Of a stretch of 64,000 nucleotides of DNA, positions 23,601 through 35,214 are shown piece after piece. Under the pieces are notes generated by a model. That model had not been told where the DNA came from. It saw only the letters and a list, made by a program, of their open reading frames with translations, and did no database searches. A program made the position numbers and the translations under genes. Position 1 is the stretch's first letter; the number at the start of each line of letters is the position of its first letter. This stretch comes from Mucidula mucida. Lineage: Eukaryota > Basidiomycota > Agaricomycetes > Agaricales > Physalacriaceae. The stretch is taken from positions 205,067 through 269,066 of the forward strand of contig JADNYV010000041.1 of assembly GCA_015501055.1 (NCBI GenBank), written 5' to 3'.

Positions 23601-24438
23601 AAATACAGACACGTCAAAGAGTGGCGATTTGAACCATCAAGGCCAGTGCTACTTTTGATGATAGAGGTCGCGAAGATGCTCCAAGGAGCGGTGACAGCAA
23701 TGACAGCGAGATACGCCTTGTAGTCTGCAACTTGGAAAGTTAGGAAGTATATATCTTGGAACATCTTGGACTCTGAGTAAGGCTGCTTGCCTAGTAGATG
23801 ATTTCGGCGAGACCTTCCGTGCGACCGGGTTGGATGGAATTCGCGAGCAAAAAATATTGAGTGAGTCAAACAAGTGATTTTAGGTGATTTTGGACCGAAC
23901 GCCGCGAGCTGTTCACAGCGCGGGCCTGCTTCAGCTACCTGTCGAGTTGGGATTCCAAAGATAGTCTATCTCACCCGATCATTCTAATAGTGGCGTGGCG
24001 TCAGAAAGAGCGGAGATGAAGACATGAAGGACACTTCGGACGTCATGGACGTGTGCGGGCTGGCTGTTTGACAAATCTGTGAGCAGTACTAGCCGGCAAA
24101 ACTCGCATATACACGTTGGAGAGATGGTCGCTTATTCGCCGTGAGGACGTGCCCTTTCAGACATGACAGAAATGGTGGTGGCTGTGCCCTAAGTCAACAT
24201 CGATCACGTGCGTGGGAAACGACGCCTAAAAAGTGATTCGTGTCATGATCGGGAGCGTTCATGTACTGCTGTAGACGGACCCGAGGTCGCCCTTGACCAA
24301 CACGGCGCCGAAAAAGGTAAGAAAGAATCGTTCCGATCGGCAGTCTGCTTATCCTTGCGCATCACAGGCGGGCGCCACCGACCAAATTATTCAATTGGTT
24401 TCTACCTGTCTTCTTGCTGCAAGGTAGCTGCACTTCCT
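23601..24438. other. Gene-poor stretch
   Basis: No supported gene. A non-ATG open frame runs into the gene starting at 24439 from about 24208 and could contain a 5' exon, but the ATG at 24439 is the better start. Confidence 0.35.
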
Positions 24439-25353
24439 ATGTCCCAGTCTGAAGCCGGTCCGAGCACCAGGCCCCAGTCCCAGCTTCAAGTTCTCCGCTT
24501 CGCAGGAACAGGGACCAACCCTCAGGCAATCATCCAACGGTTTACTCATGAAACCACGCTGTATCGTGCCCTCGAGCTGCGCAGCGTCTTTTTCTATAAC
24601 CTCTACGAGCTAGAAATGTGTCTACTTGAATCCCGTCCTGCTCGCCACGGTGACATTCGTCGTCATCCACCGCTGCTCATTGAAGCGCCGAGGATCAAGC
24701 ACTTCCGCCAGCCCGCTCAATGGATCCTTGAGGATAGGGCAAAAAAGCATCGCAGGGATAGGATCCTCCGGCATGACCCGCGTGAACGACGCGGAAGGGA
24801 CGATACCCGGCCGTTGACATTGAAAGACGTGTCTAATGTCGATCTGAAGTACTGGAAAAATCTTCTCGCACCCTTCATTTCCATCGCTTTCGACAACGCC
24901 AACCTTATGTGTCATCGGGAATTTCCCTTCCATGACGACTTCTCTTGGGCCAGGAATATCCAAAGTCTTTCCTTCGGCAGAATTCATCTCCATTCCACGA
25001 CCCTGTTCAAAGTCCTCGTCGCTTCCTGTCCCCAACTGAGGTCTCTCACTCTCAAGGAGATATCCTACTCCTCGGACAAGGCGCTGTCCTCCCACTCCTT
25101 CCCCGGCCGAGACGAGTTTGCCTCGGAAGGCCGACGATGGGGTGACCTTGTCTACTTGGAGGAGCTCAATCTTGAAGATTTGAATTATCGGATAGCAGAG
25201 GACATACTCGCATGGTTCAACAAGCTGCACCACAAGCAGCTTGTGAGCCTTTCGCGATTGAAGAGGTTCAAGGTGCAGGTTGATCCTTTCAGAATCTCTT
25301 CAGAGGAACAGATTTTGTTGGAGAGGTATCGCGGGTTTGGTGACCCTCTCTGA
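24439..25353 (+). CDS. Uncharacterised protein with LRR-like segments
   Basis: Uninterrupted frame of 304 codons from MSQSEAGPSTRPQSQLQVLR to FGDPL. Leucine-rich segments resemble the C-terminal part of fungal F-box/LRR proteins: IQSLSFGRIHLHSTTLFKVL, CPQLRSLTLKEISYSS, YLEELNLEDLNYRIAEDILAW and LSRLKRFKVQVDPF. No F-box is seen. The middle is rich in Arg/Lys (RAKKHRRDRILRHDPRERR). The next gene starts 207 bp downstream on the same strand, and a Pro-rich frame open between them could link the two by an unseen splice. Function unknown. Confidence 0.55.
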   Translation: MSQSEAGPSTRPQSQLQVLRFAGTGTNPQAIIQRFTHETTLYRALELRSVFFYNLYELEMCLLESRPARHGDIRRHPPLLIEAPRIKHFRQPAQWILEDRAKKHRRDRILRHDPRERRGRDDTRPLTLKDVSNVDLKYWKNLLAPFISIAFDNANLMCHREFPFHDDFSWARNIQSLSFGRIHLHSTTLFKVLVASCPQLRSLTLKEISYSSDKALSSHSFPGRDEFASEGRRWGDLVYLEELNLEDLNYRIAEDILAWFNKLHHKQLVSLSRLKRFKVQVDPFRISSEEQILLERYRGFGDPL

Positions 25354-25559
25354 CGCCAAGCAGGAGAAGACGTGGCGGGTCCGAATCCCGCGCCACCTCC
25401 ACGAGACCGCCAACCTCCATCTTCCTACCATCTTCTTCTCCTCACGATGAACATCGCGGTGGCGCTCCGCCTTCGGTCGAGCCCCAAGAACACTTCCAAC
25501 GGGACCCGTCGCCCGAACCTGCCATCCCTATACCTCCTCCAAACCCACTCATACCTACT

Positions 25560-27432
25560 ATGACGTACACGGGAGACAACATGCCAGAACACTGTGATTG
25601 CCACATAACGGATCATGGTGAGTACATTGTATGACTCCTTTTACTATTAGTTAACCGTCCTTGAAGCCGAGATCAGCGCCGCCAATTTCCCTAATGTGTT
25701 CAATGTCGAAAAACTTCGATTCGACGTCCAACCTGATAGCATGTTCCCGCGTATCGGCGAGCTGCTACGGCTCCTGCGAACCGCCCCAACGCCGATCCAG
25801 TTGCGAAAGATTCTCTTATGCGTCAACTTCACGTATCTCCCCGATGACGCATTGGAGGCAACGAGACAGATAGATATAATCAAAGGAGCGCGACAGCAGC
25901 AGACGTGGAGGGAGCTGGAGCAGTTCGCTGTGATATGGGTGGATCTTTGGATCAAGACGCCCCAAGAAGAGACGTTCCGGGAGATCTACAACTTCGTTGG
26001 GCGCACGCGACCAATCAGTGAGATCAAGTGGATGCAAGAACCGCCAGTTGAGTCGTCGTTTGAAGAGCCGCTAGGTCGACCGTCGGTCGTTGAGATACGT
26101 GAAGGCGGTAGAGAGGCTGTGATTGACGTACTCGGTAAGTTTGACTTGCCAACTCAAACAGATGGCTGACCGAAAGCGTAGAGCCTCGAATATCCATAGT
26201 CGCTGAACACGAGTTTCCAGACATCGCAGTCGTAGAAACGCTCGCCGTCAAAATCATTCCTGCGATAATGTATACCTCTCTGGAAGTCTTGGTCGAAAGG
26301 TTGAACTATGCTCTGAACAACCTCGACGGTGACGCAGTGTCATTGCGAGATGTGATAATAGTCATCGACATGGAAAGGGTATTTTTACAGGAGGGAATGA
26401 GCATTGCAGCGCTGAACCGAATGAAGCTGGAGTTGGAAGCGCGCCAGTCCATACCGGTGTGGCAGAGCCTCCAAGCGCTGTTCATGGAGCGGCTACCCAG
26501 CAGCAATTTGCACATACACATACAGCTCGATGGCCACCATGTAGCGACGACCTTTGTCCACGAATGCTGCGACTGGATCCGGGGTCATATGCCGTATCTT
26601 CCTGACGGACGACTAAGGCTTTTCCATGACACTTTAGCGGGTTTGGTGCCAATCGTCAATCACACGGCGGATATTCCTCCTGGACCAACGGCTTCTGATG
26701 GTGAACGATTCGATGAATCTGGACCTGAACCAGGCCAGTACGAGCCAGAACCGTTTGACGGACAATCCAAAGGCGTGCCCCATCCAGAGTCACCGGTACC
26801 AAGCGAGTTCCCACCATTCATTGAACGCGAAGAGATATTACCAAGGCCAACGTGGAACGACCTGCCTATGCACCTTCGCTTGTCGGAACGAGTAAGAAAG
26901 ACATTTCGGACATTCCAGCAGCCGCGGGGCAGAGGTCTTGAGCAATTGCATCTAGGGAGTTTCTTCAGTACGTTTTTCCTTTGAAAGACTATCATGATAG
27001 CATTAACGGGAGATTACTTTTGTAGATAACCGGGAGCGTTCTGATTATCCAGATGTCGCGCTTATGAAATCGATAACAGTCGATACGTTGCCTACGACTA
27101 CGGGGGAGCAGATTGAGTGGTTGACGGAGAGCCTGGCATATACAACGCATGAGACCAGGGATCCTGTGAGGCTTCAGGAAATCAGCATCAGGATCCATGA
27201 TGACAATGGCCATGCCAGCGCGGACCTGGCGGATGCACCGTCGTGGCGGCACATGGCAGCGCTGCTCGGGGAGGCGAGATTTGTGCACTTGACGCTCAAC
27301 GTCATGGTTTTTTCACCCAATGCCGAACATCTCGGTAGGGAGCTAGAGGAGAGGTTACAGCAGATTATGCCGGAAGGCGCTTTGACTGTATATGTTTCTT
27401 CGCCAGATCAGAGTTCGGCGAGTTCTCGCTGA
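25560..27432 (+). CDS. Uncharacterised protein with a threefold repeated domain on phase-1 exons
   Basis: Four coding exons: a short first one from ATG 25560 (an upstream in-frame Pro-rich extension is possible), then three long ones separated by introns at about 25619-25674, 26136-26180 and 26969-27025. All three introns are phase 1. Each long exon opens with a related pattern: NFPNVFNVEKLRFDV, EFPDIAVVETLAVKI and DYPDVALMKSITVDT. Each then has an amphipathic LxxLL-like helix, a hydrophobic strand (LRKILLCVNF, LRDVIIVIDM, LQEISIRIHD), a W-x-x-L helix and a closing strand. So a unit of roughly 110-150 residues occurs three times. The second exon ends in an acidic/Pro-rich linker (PGPTASDGERFDESGPEPGQ). 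No known family recognised. Confidence 0.6.
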
Positions 27433-27750
27433 GCGTGTGCGTTGAACTATTTCTTGTCTTGACGTATGTTAGTACTGTATTATTTCAACTATATCGCACA
27501 TGTGCGTTCGAGCGGATAAACCCCAAAGCCTTTGGGATGGCTGTTCAAAGCTGAAGGAGCCAGGTGCGTATGATTTCCTGAATTTGATGATGGAGCATGC
27601 AACAAATGGCCTTGGGAAACGACAAAGGTGGCAATCAGGGCCGATTCCCGAACGGTGGTCAGTGCGCGTCGCGGACTTTGAATTGTTGATAGTCACGCCG
27701 CGCTTCTGTTGTAAACATGCCCCGTTCTTTCTTTCCCTCTTACTACCACC
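27433..27750. other. Spacer and promoter of the PARP-finger gene
   Basis: No gene supported. The last 40 bp before the ATG at 27751 are pyrimidine-rich (ctttctttccctcttactaccacc), typical of fungal core promoters. Confidence 0.4.
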
Positions 27751-29252
27751 ATGCCCGGCTATCGATTCGAATACGCCACCTCTGGTCGCGCTAAATGCAA
27801 AGGTAATTGTCATTTATCTGTCATTTCTTGGGAAAAGTATTCTCATCAATATCGCCTTTTTTTTTGCAGGTCCCAAGCCGTGCAAGGGTGAGCACAGGAA
27901 CCACCTTGTTGAGGGCTCTTAAAATTGAGCTGTCCATCGTATTCTAGGAACCACGATAAAGAAAGATGAACTGCGCTTCGGAACCACTGTGGAATTCAAC
28001 GGCAACACTTCGTTGTGAGTCGTCGTTTGGCTGTGCACCGACGCGTCTAATCCATCCATCTTCAGTCAGTGGCGCCATTGGGGCTGTGTACCAAAAAGGT
28101 CTTGTCCAATGTCAAGGAGTCGGCGCCCAACCCAGAAGAGCTTGATGGATGGGAGGATCTGAAACAAGAAGACAAGGACAAAATCACCAAGGCGTACGAG
28201 GAGGGCCATGTTGCCGAGGAGGATATCCCGGAGACCGCGAAGGGTGACAAGGATGGCGCGGACGAGGACGACGAGGACGAGAAACCGGTCAAGAAGGCTA
28301 GGGTAACCAAAAAGAAGGCGGACGATGGCGAAGAAAAGCCGAAGAAAGCTCGGGCAACCAAGAAGGTACGTTCTTTTGCTCTAACGTTGGGCGTTTTGAT
28401 TGAATCTGCCTTAGAAGGTTGATGAGGATGCTGAGGACGAGGAAGAAAAACCCAAGAAAGCTATCCGCAAGTCTCGCGCCAAGGTAAATATCCGTCCAAA
28501 CTAGTTCTACCTTTAACTGACAAGTTGATGCAGAAGGCACAATCTGACGACGAGGAAGAAGAGGAAAAGCCCAAAAAGGCCGTTCGTAAACCTCGCGCCA
28601 AGGTAAGTTGTGCTCATCCCCGTGTATATTGTCCAACACCGTGTTACAGAAGGCAGACGCAGAGGAAGACGAGGAGGAAAAACCCAAGAAGACCGTTCGT
28701 AAGCCTCGTGCTAAAGTATGTACATCACTTATGGTACTGCGTTACTCTAACAATCTTCTGTAGAAAGCCAAAGATGACGAGGAGGAGGACGATGAGGAAC
28801 CGGCCCCCAAAAAGGCGACGAAGGCCAAGGCAGCTCCGAAGAAACGTGCACCGAAGAAAAAGGTTTGTTCTTTATGCACTCTCAGGTCGGTCGTTAACTG
28901 TACCCACAGGCTGACGACGACGAATCTGGTGAAGACCTGTCCAAGGATGTGGGAGACGTCAAAGCCTCAGACGACGAAGAAGCTGAGGAGGCAGCCCCAA
29001 AGAAGCCGGCCCCAAAGAAGCGGGGCAAGGCTGCTGCGAAGGCCACCGACGAGTCTGCCGCTGAGGATGCAAGTGAGCCTGAAAGCAAGAAGCGCAAGGT
29101 ATTTAGACAAACCTGGAAGCGGCCAAAAGGCTGATGTACTTTTTCTACAGAAACCTGCGTCCAAGGCTGCTGCCGCCAAACCCGCATCGAAGAGGGCCAA
29201 GAAAAGCAAAGCTGCCGTCGAGGATGATGCAGAAGAAATGGACGAGGAGTAA
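27751..29252 (+). CDS. PARP-type zinc-finger protein with acidic/basic repeats (one apparent frameshift)
   Basis: Start MPGYRFEYATSGRAKC; exon 2 is an 18-nt micro-exon (27870-27887) encoding PKPCK. TTIKKDELRFGT, VEFNG and QWRHWGC follow. The C-x2-C-like and H-x2-C ligands plus this pattern match zf-PARP (PF00645), a nicked-DNA-binding finger. Directly after WGC the frame slips by one base (tgtgtaccaaaaag) before TKKVLSNVKESAPNPEELDGW. From about 28262 to 28861 consecutive exons each encode an acidic run plus KPKKAxRKPRAK and are joined at phase-0 AAG|gt..ag|AAG borders. The tail is Lys/Ala/Glu-rich. Likely a small nuclear DNA-break or chromatin-associated protein; no catalytic PARP domain is present. 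The single slip in an otherwise well-kept gene may be a sequence error. Confidence 0.75.
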
Positions 29253-29520
29253 TTTCTCTGCCTGTATTTCTAAAACATCTTTTTATCTTTGTGCTGTTGT
29301 CGGATTCATACCCCGTGCTTAATTTATTTTGTTGTTAGGACCAATATTACGATTCAATAGACGCTGAATATGATGAATGTTATGCACTTAGCACGTCGAG
29401 GATGGATCAAGAACTTATGTGAGGAGCAGGAACATTTCACTTTGCAGGCACGCTTTCCCAGTCCTTCTGGCAGAGGCCATGCGAAAATCATTCAGAGTGG
29501 CTCCGGCAAGCACCAGGAAA

Positions 29521-30790
29521 TCAGAACGAATCGTCGAGCAGGTACCTAGGCAGCATAGCCGCAGTTCCCAGCGGATGATAGACTGTGGCAAGAGTTTCCC
29601 GTGCAAATTTCCCCCGATCCAACCGCTCCTTCTCGTTAGGTACAGCAATGGCCTGGACAACGTCTTTGAGAGGCGCGACCTGGCAGACTTTCTCCACAAA
29701 CTCAAGAGCGTGAACGAGGATATTGTGGTCCGTTGGATTCGAGAGGTATCTGGGATCGACGTCGGGACTGGCGGTAGCGGAGGAAGACGTGATGTGGACG
29801 CGTCCGCGAGTGAACGGGTGAGAATACGCTGTCACAATTGTCGTATAACGTTTAGACGGGTCGGGAGTCACTCCGGGAATGGGGAAGTGTCCGCTAAAGG
29901 TCAAAGTCCTACCACAAACTCAGTACTGAATTTTTAAAGGCATCGATAGACGTACTGGCTGAAGGGTGCGTGTCATCTTGAACCCAACGGCGGAGAATCT
30001 ATATTGCTTCTCGATGCCTTTGCAAACGCTGGGGTCAAGGTTGGGAAACAGATCCGCTTCTGAGTCGGTGAGACCACGCGTCACGTCCTCTGTGTTTCCG
30101 ATGATTGAAGCGGGGATGAACGAAACACAGCACGAGAAACCGCTAGAAGTCCGAGGCCCTTTTGCTTTTGAGAAGTATCAGAGGAGCTAAAATAGTACTC
30201 TTACTAGAGCTCTTGTTGCTCAGCGGCTTGCTCGGGGTCAGAAAGATCTCGAACGACTTGAAATTTCCGGTGTTTCAAAACACTGAACAGAAGCCACGAT
30301 CCTCTAAGAACATGGTGTTACGATATTCATTTGACGCCCCAACTTCAAGGTTTCGTCAACTCCAGGAAGATTAACCACACACTCGATGATGGAGGCATTT
30401 CCGATGCCTGAAAGTTCCAAAATCTGCGGGAGTCCTATGGCACAACGTTTCAGACTACATCAAGTAATGGATTCCCATGCTTGCCTGCGGAGAGAACCAC
30501 CTCTTTGCTTGCATTACTACGACCGTCTTGTCGCCTTGCTGGACGGTGACTCAGTGGCCTTGGTCCCTTCGAATTGATCTAGAAACAGCGCTTGTTTCTA
30601 GAGAAACTCCCGAAAGTTTGAACAACATACCTTTGAGACCAAGACGTTGGTGACCACGAGCAAGTTTGACAAGTCTTTGTTCAACGTAAAGAAATCGGAG
30701 GCAGCATACGTCGAAGTGGATACGTCGACGGAGGTCGGACACAAAAAACACCCGACAGGGCGTCCATCACACTGTGCCACTTAAATATCA
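29521..30790 (-). pseudogene. GMC oxidoreductase remnant (aryl-alcohol-oxidase type)
   Basis: On the minus strand, DGRPVGCFLCPTSVDVSTST and NLLVVTNVLVSKV (near 30740-30600), then LPQILELSGIG and NLPGVDETL (near 30430-30330), then FIPASIIGNTEDVTRG with DSEADLFPNLDPSVC (near 30120), and finally SGHFPIPGVTPDPSKRYTTI, DPRYLSNPTDHNILV and VYHPLGTAAMLPR (29890-29530). These are successive landmarks of GMC flavoenzymes, including the catalytic His of VYHPLGTAAM. The N-terminal FAD-binding GxGxxG part is missing, the C-terminal Asn/His block after AAMLPR is lost and several frame changes occur. Family members oxidise alcohols and release H2O2 outside the cell; this copy is broken. Confidence 0.8.
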
Positions 30791-31045
30791 TGCAAAGCAG
30801 ATTGAGTAAGTTGTTTGAACAGTCAGTGTACTTTACTTGAATTTTCTAGACCTAAACGAAACATTTGGGCGAGGTAACAACTTGGAGCCAACGTCATCCC
30901 CAGACCTGCCTCAAGCACTTCCCACAGGAATCATAGCAGTCACCATGTTACTACCTTCCCCTTGAGTCGGAGGAGGCGGTGAGTTGACCAGCGACTTAGC
31001 CGATACAGCCAACATGCTACATTTTTTAAGCATTTGCTCAACCCT

Positions 31046-33381
31046 TTAGAGGATGAACTCACTTTGCAGTCGCGCCATCGTCATTCGGCGGTGCCGCACC
31101 TGTACAATGATTGTCTTGTGTCCAAAGCTTGGCACCCCTTCATCTGTGACAACAAAAAGGTAAGCGGGGCCCGGCGGGTATAAAGCTGAGTGGGCGGCCC
31201 CGTAACGGTAAGCGTCTTCTTGTCACTAGAGAGAGACGAGACGAGGAAGAGCATTCGCTGGTCCATGTGAACGCCGTGAGTGGCGAAGCCTGGATCCATG
31301 AGAGCAACTAGAACAAAGTCAACCCGTGTATAACATGATCGGTCAAGAGAGCGTACCAGAGACGTTAGACGCTGTGTCTGGAAAGGACACAGACACCTCG
31401 AAGGTCTGAGTGTAGTCGACCGTTGCAGGTAACCGGGTGTATGTTGGACGAAGGCGTGACATGTACGGGGGGCTGAGGAACTCCATCCTAGCTACCTGTT
31501 AGTACGGCACACACCGTAAAATTGTCGTGTTCTTCACCGATATTCAGTGGGATACTTCACCGTTGTCACATCGTTATTCGGATTGGAGCCAGCTATCCTG
31601 ATGAGCGCAAGTCTGACCGCAGACTGCTAGGACTTACCCATCAAGATACTACCATCCGGAATGAGAGTGGCCGTGGAATGGTACATCCTAGGAATTGCAG
31701 ACGATGGAATCCCTCTGCTGGAGAACCTCTGGCCTGCAGGAGCCGTCGGATCGTAGACCACCGGTGTCAACGCTGGGTTGTCTGCATCGCTTTGTCCAAT
31801 AGGGCGTCTACCCTAGGAGAAGTTCATGATTGAGAGCATATGATCTTATTCACTAGACAAACTTACGAAACCGTATCCAGCCACACCCGTTTGTGCCCCA
31901 TTCACAATAACGATAGCCCATCGGGGAGAAGTATGAGCTCTGGCATGATACGCGCTTGGGGCATAGTTTCCACTTTCCACCCCGCAGCGATCCCGGCAGG
32001 AGTTAAAACGAGTCGAGAGCATTGGTCTGAAGCCGGGAATTGAGGGTCAACGGCAGTGGTGTTGGTACTGTCAGAAAATGTAGTGCCTCCGCAGATGAGG
32101 ATTTCTGGCATGTAGTTGTTTTCCGGCGTGAGGGGGAGAAGAGTAGCCCCGGCGGAGAATGGAGAGCTAAGTTTCCGTTTAGAAGTAGTAGTTTTGAGCA
32201 AAAGAATACGTACGTGATGCGGACACCATTCGGGATATCAGGAAGGGGAGTTTCCGTGTTCGATTTCCAGTCAAAGATCATGGTGTTCTGGTTTGCGGCG
32301 ACGAAGATGGTGCCGTCGGGCAGATACACCATGATGGGAAACTGATTTCCGTTCAGGGTGTCCCGAAGAAACTTGCTGGGGATCTGAACTCCGTTAAAGC
32401 CTCGGTTAACTTGTCAGAAGTTTTGCACATGACAGGCATGGATCGCACGATACCATTGATGTTCTTGGAAGGGAAAAATTCGTAGGTTGGGTTATTGACG
32501 CTTGCAGAGTTGATATATCTAGCATCGCCAAAGGAGTGAGCAAGATGATAAGGGCGGCCGGAATAGTTGGACTTGCCCGCCTATCACCGACCCTCTGCAG
32601 TACTTCTCTCAGTAGATACACGGTGCTTCCAATGTTTGAACGTACCCATAAATGAGAACCGAACCATCTTCAAGACGAATCTGTGACGGCATTGTTTATC
32701 GAGTACAAGAGCCAAGAACAGTGCACCCACAGACGAAGGGTACCATCTTTTCGAGGTCAGTCTGATCACATCCTGGTTTTCAAAAATATCGCATGTTCCG
32801 TTGTTGCAGGGAGTGAACAGGCGGAGGGCCTGTAGGCCATCCTTACCTTTAGAGAAAAGTAAGTAGAGGGTGGCTCCAAAGTCGTCAATCTCGTACCAGT
32901 AATAACAACGGGATTACCCCCGGAGCTGACCAAGGTGCCGTTGCTCAAAAAGCTGCCAGTTGCACACCAAGTGTTACTGGCTGGGCTCAATGCGCGAACT
33001 TCCTTGGTGTCGAGGTTCACTTCCGAGACCCACGCGATGTGACCATCAACAGTAAGGGGATTGTGCTCACTTTAGCCCGGTCGTTAGTCGAGAGGGCAAC
33101 ATAAAACAGTACTCATAACATACACCTTATCAAGTACGATCACCGTATTTTCCGACGTAACGGCGAGCTGAAGGGCGCTCACGCCGGTAGTCCTGAGAAA
33201 ACGAGAAGTATATCAACTGTTCTAATCGGGATGTTGCGTACCCGTTTTGCACGAGGAACCATTGGCCTGGAACCACCGCGCGTCGGTGCACCTGTGCGCT
33301 CACGAGAGCAGCTGCGTGCACTAACAACAGAGCAGCGAGTACAACAGGGTACTGATATATGTTCTCAAGGGAGAAATGCAT
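31046..33381 (-). CDS. Glyoxal oxidase-like copper radical oxidase (AA5_1; one apparent frameshift)
   Basis: ATG 33381 begins MHFSLENIYQYPVVLAALLL.., a signal peptide ending near VSAQ. After an intron comes NGTTGVSALQLAVTSENTVI. Further blocks are NTWCATGSFLSNGTLVSSGG (Cys/kelch region), DGTIFVAANQNTMIFDW, YMPEILICGG, MPQARIMPELILLPDG, PRMYHSTATLIPDGS (the Tyr-His pair that binds copper) and DPGFATHGVHMDQRM (the second copper His) in the C-terminal DUF1929-like domain. At least eight introns. Near 31175 an extra TA (tttataccc) shifts the frame before PPGPAYLFVV. Known role of the family: oxidises glyoxal and similar aldehydes to supply H2O2 to extracellular peroxidases. The 3' end at 31046 is approximate. 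Confidence 0.8.
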
Positions 33382-34133
33382 ATCTTCAGAACGAAGAAGA
33401 GGTCAGTGTAATGAAGAAAAATCAAAGCACTAAACTGAGCAGATCTGAATGCTAGCCGACTCGATATATACTCCATCGTCAGCTGTCATCTCACGAAATC
33501 GACGTAACCGAGCCAGCTGAGCGAGATCATTAGTAAGTCGTGGTATCCGTTCCTGCATATCTTCTGGTTTGGGTTTTTTCGGAGAGCACATACCGTAATG
33601 GTAAGACAGGGGACGCAGACACGCGCGAGGTACTGGACGAAAGAGACGTCGTAAAGCTACATCTCAACTGTCAGATCAGAGTCATGAACAATTGAGTTGT
33701 TGAAAGGTGATGTGTGAGCATGAAGCAATAACACAGAATGCTGGGAGCGTGTACGTGCCAAGCCAACTCAGAGGCATGAATCTTGCATCCGAGGCCCGGA
33801 ATGATGAGATTCCTTGTGCCTGCAGTGCTTACAGTGTTGAAAACTGCTTCACAATGATGGTGTTGGACTAAGAGCGCTTAAGTCCGACCCGTGGCCGAAA
33901 CACGTCAACGGCATTTGCGTGAGAGGTAGGCATTTGCAATGTGGGAACACTGCGTTCATGGAGGACGGCATTCAATGTCCTCAGTATGGTGAATGCTAAC
34001 TGTCAGTGGAACAACAACCGGAAATGGCTCATAGAAATATAACAACCACCTTGAGCGGAGTTTGAATCATGCGTTTATATCAGCCACCACCATCAACCTC
34101 ACCTACCCTACCTACCCTACCCATTAACCCAAT
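33382..34133. other. Intergenic region
   Basis: No gene supported. Near 34094-34124 there is a short array of cctacc/ctaccctac units. Confidence 0.4.
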
Positions 34134-34665
34134 TTGCACAATCTACTTAGTACTGACGCTCCAATTAACAGTATGAAATGTGTGCGCGTCAATTTCAACG
34201 GTGCATCAGGTAAAGACTTGCGTCATCGGATACTAACATTAGCAACAAAGGCATTAGATGACTCCCAGTTGTTCTCGTCTTCAGACGAGTTGTTCTGCTC
34301 TATATTGTTCAGAGGATCCTCCAATGAAATATTTACCTTCTCCCTCACCCCACCAATGGCACTGGCCCTGTACTTGGGTTACCGACATTTTAACTACCAC
34401 TTGGCGCCGTCTATCGCACTCTCTAAGCTCTATTCGAATAGTCTGCTTGTCGTGAGTCTTTCTTATCATTCTGATTACACCTCCGATACTTCTTTCAGAT
34501 CCTGAATTCGCGCGTGTTCATGGGGCGGATACCGTTATTGGAGTCCTCGGACGGTATCAATACATTTTCCTTACTTGACACCCCGTCAATGGATGCACGG
34601 TTGCGCAATATGGCAGCGGTAGAACGGACACAGCGAGTTTCAGTGAGCTAACCATTTTTCTCCTA
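34134..34665 (+). pseudogene. DUF6534-type membrane protein, C-terminal fragment
   Basis: The block MALALYLGYRHFNYHLAPSI followed by LSKLYSNSLL, an intron (GTGAGT..TTTCAG) and LNSRVFMGR is the characteristic end of the DUF6534 fungal seven-helix membrane family. Upstream residues (LRHRILTLATKALDD) correspond to the preceding loop. The first five helices are absent and no start fits, so this is a fragment. The last residues (SLLDTPSMDARLRNMAAV) form a plausible cytoplasmic tail. Confidence 0.6.
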
Positions 34666-34714
34666 TGCTCGATGAGACTGACGACGTAGACTCGTCACGG
34701 AAGTACTAAGAGAG

Positions 34715-35146
34715 GTGCCTATATATGACCGTTTGAGTAATAATGTATTCTATGTAGCTCCATTCAAGTTCTGTACGTTAGAAACAACTGTGGATCCGCA
34801 AAGGAAGGAAATTGATATCTCTCGTTGTTCTCCTACATTGCCGTGTAACGACATCTACTCATGTCCAAGTAAGTACTTGAACTTCGAAGGGCATAGCGAC
34901 AGGGCCAAGGTGCAACCGGCTCTTTTGAACGAAGGTTTCTCACAGGCAAGCTCGAGTTCTTTTCTCGATGTATACTTGGTTTCAAAAGAATGTTTGGCTG
35001 GTCAAGCGTCCACGGTTCAAGATACAAATGTCCTTGCGGCAATCGGCATTGCCCAAATAGGCAACCGCGACATTCCCGAACTTTCGAGAACGAGTGCGAC
35101 TGGTCCACTGTTCGTCGAGTCTGACATCATACGAATGTTCGAGTAA
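34715..35146 (+). other. 143-codon open frame, unassigned
   Basis: Uninterrupted frame MPIYDRLSNNVFYVAPFKFC.. to ..DIIRMFE. No signal peptide, transmembrane segment or known motif. It ends 68 bp before the heat-shock gene. It may be chance; no splice or codon evidence supports it. Confidence 0.2.
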
Positions 35147-35214
35147 TCTTGAAAGCGGTATAAGAGGAGCCTCGCTGGCCTTGCTCTCCAGAAAATAACA
35201 GCAACAACACTACA

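Noticed and set aside
25372..25410. Possible tRNA T-arm: gcgggtccgaatcccgc is a perfect stem-loop resembling a B box.
   Set aside because: No matching acceptor stem, anticodon arm or A box in the preceding 70 bp; the sequence lies in a Pro-rich spacer between two genes.
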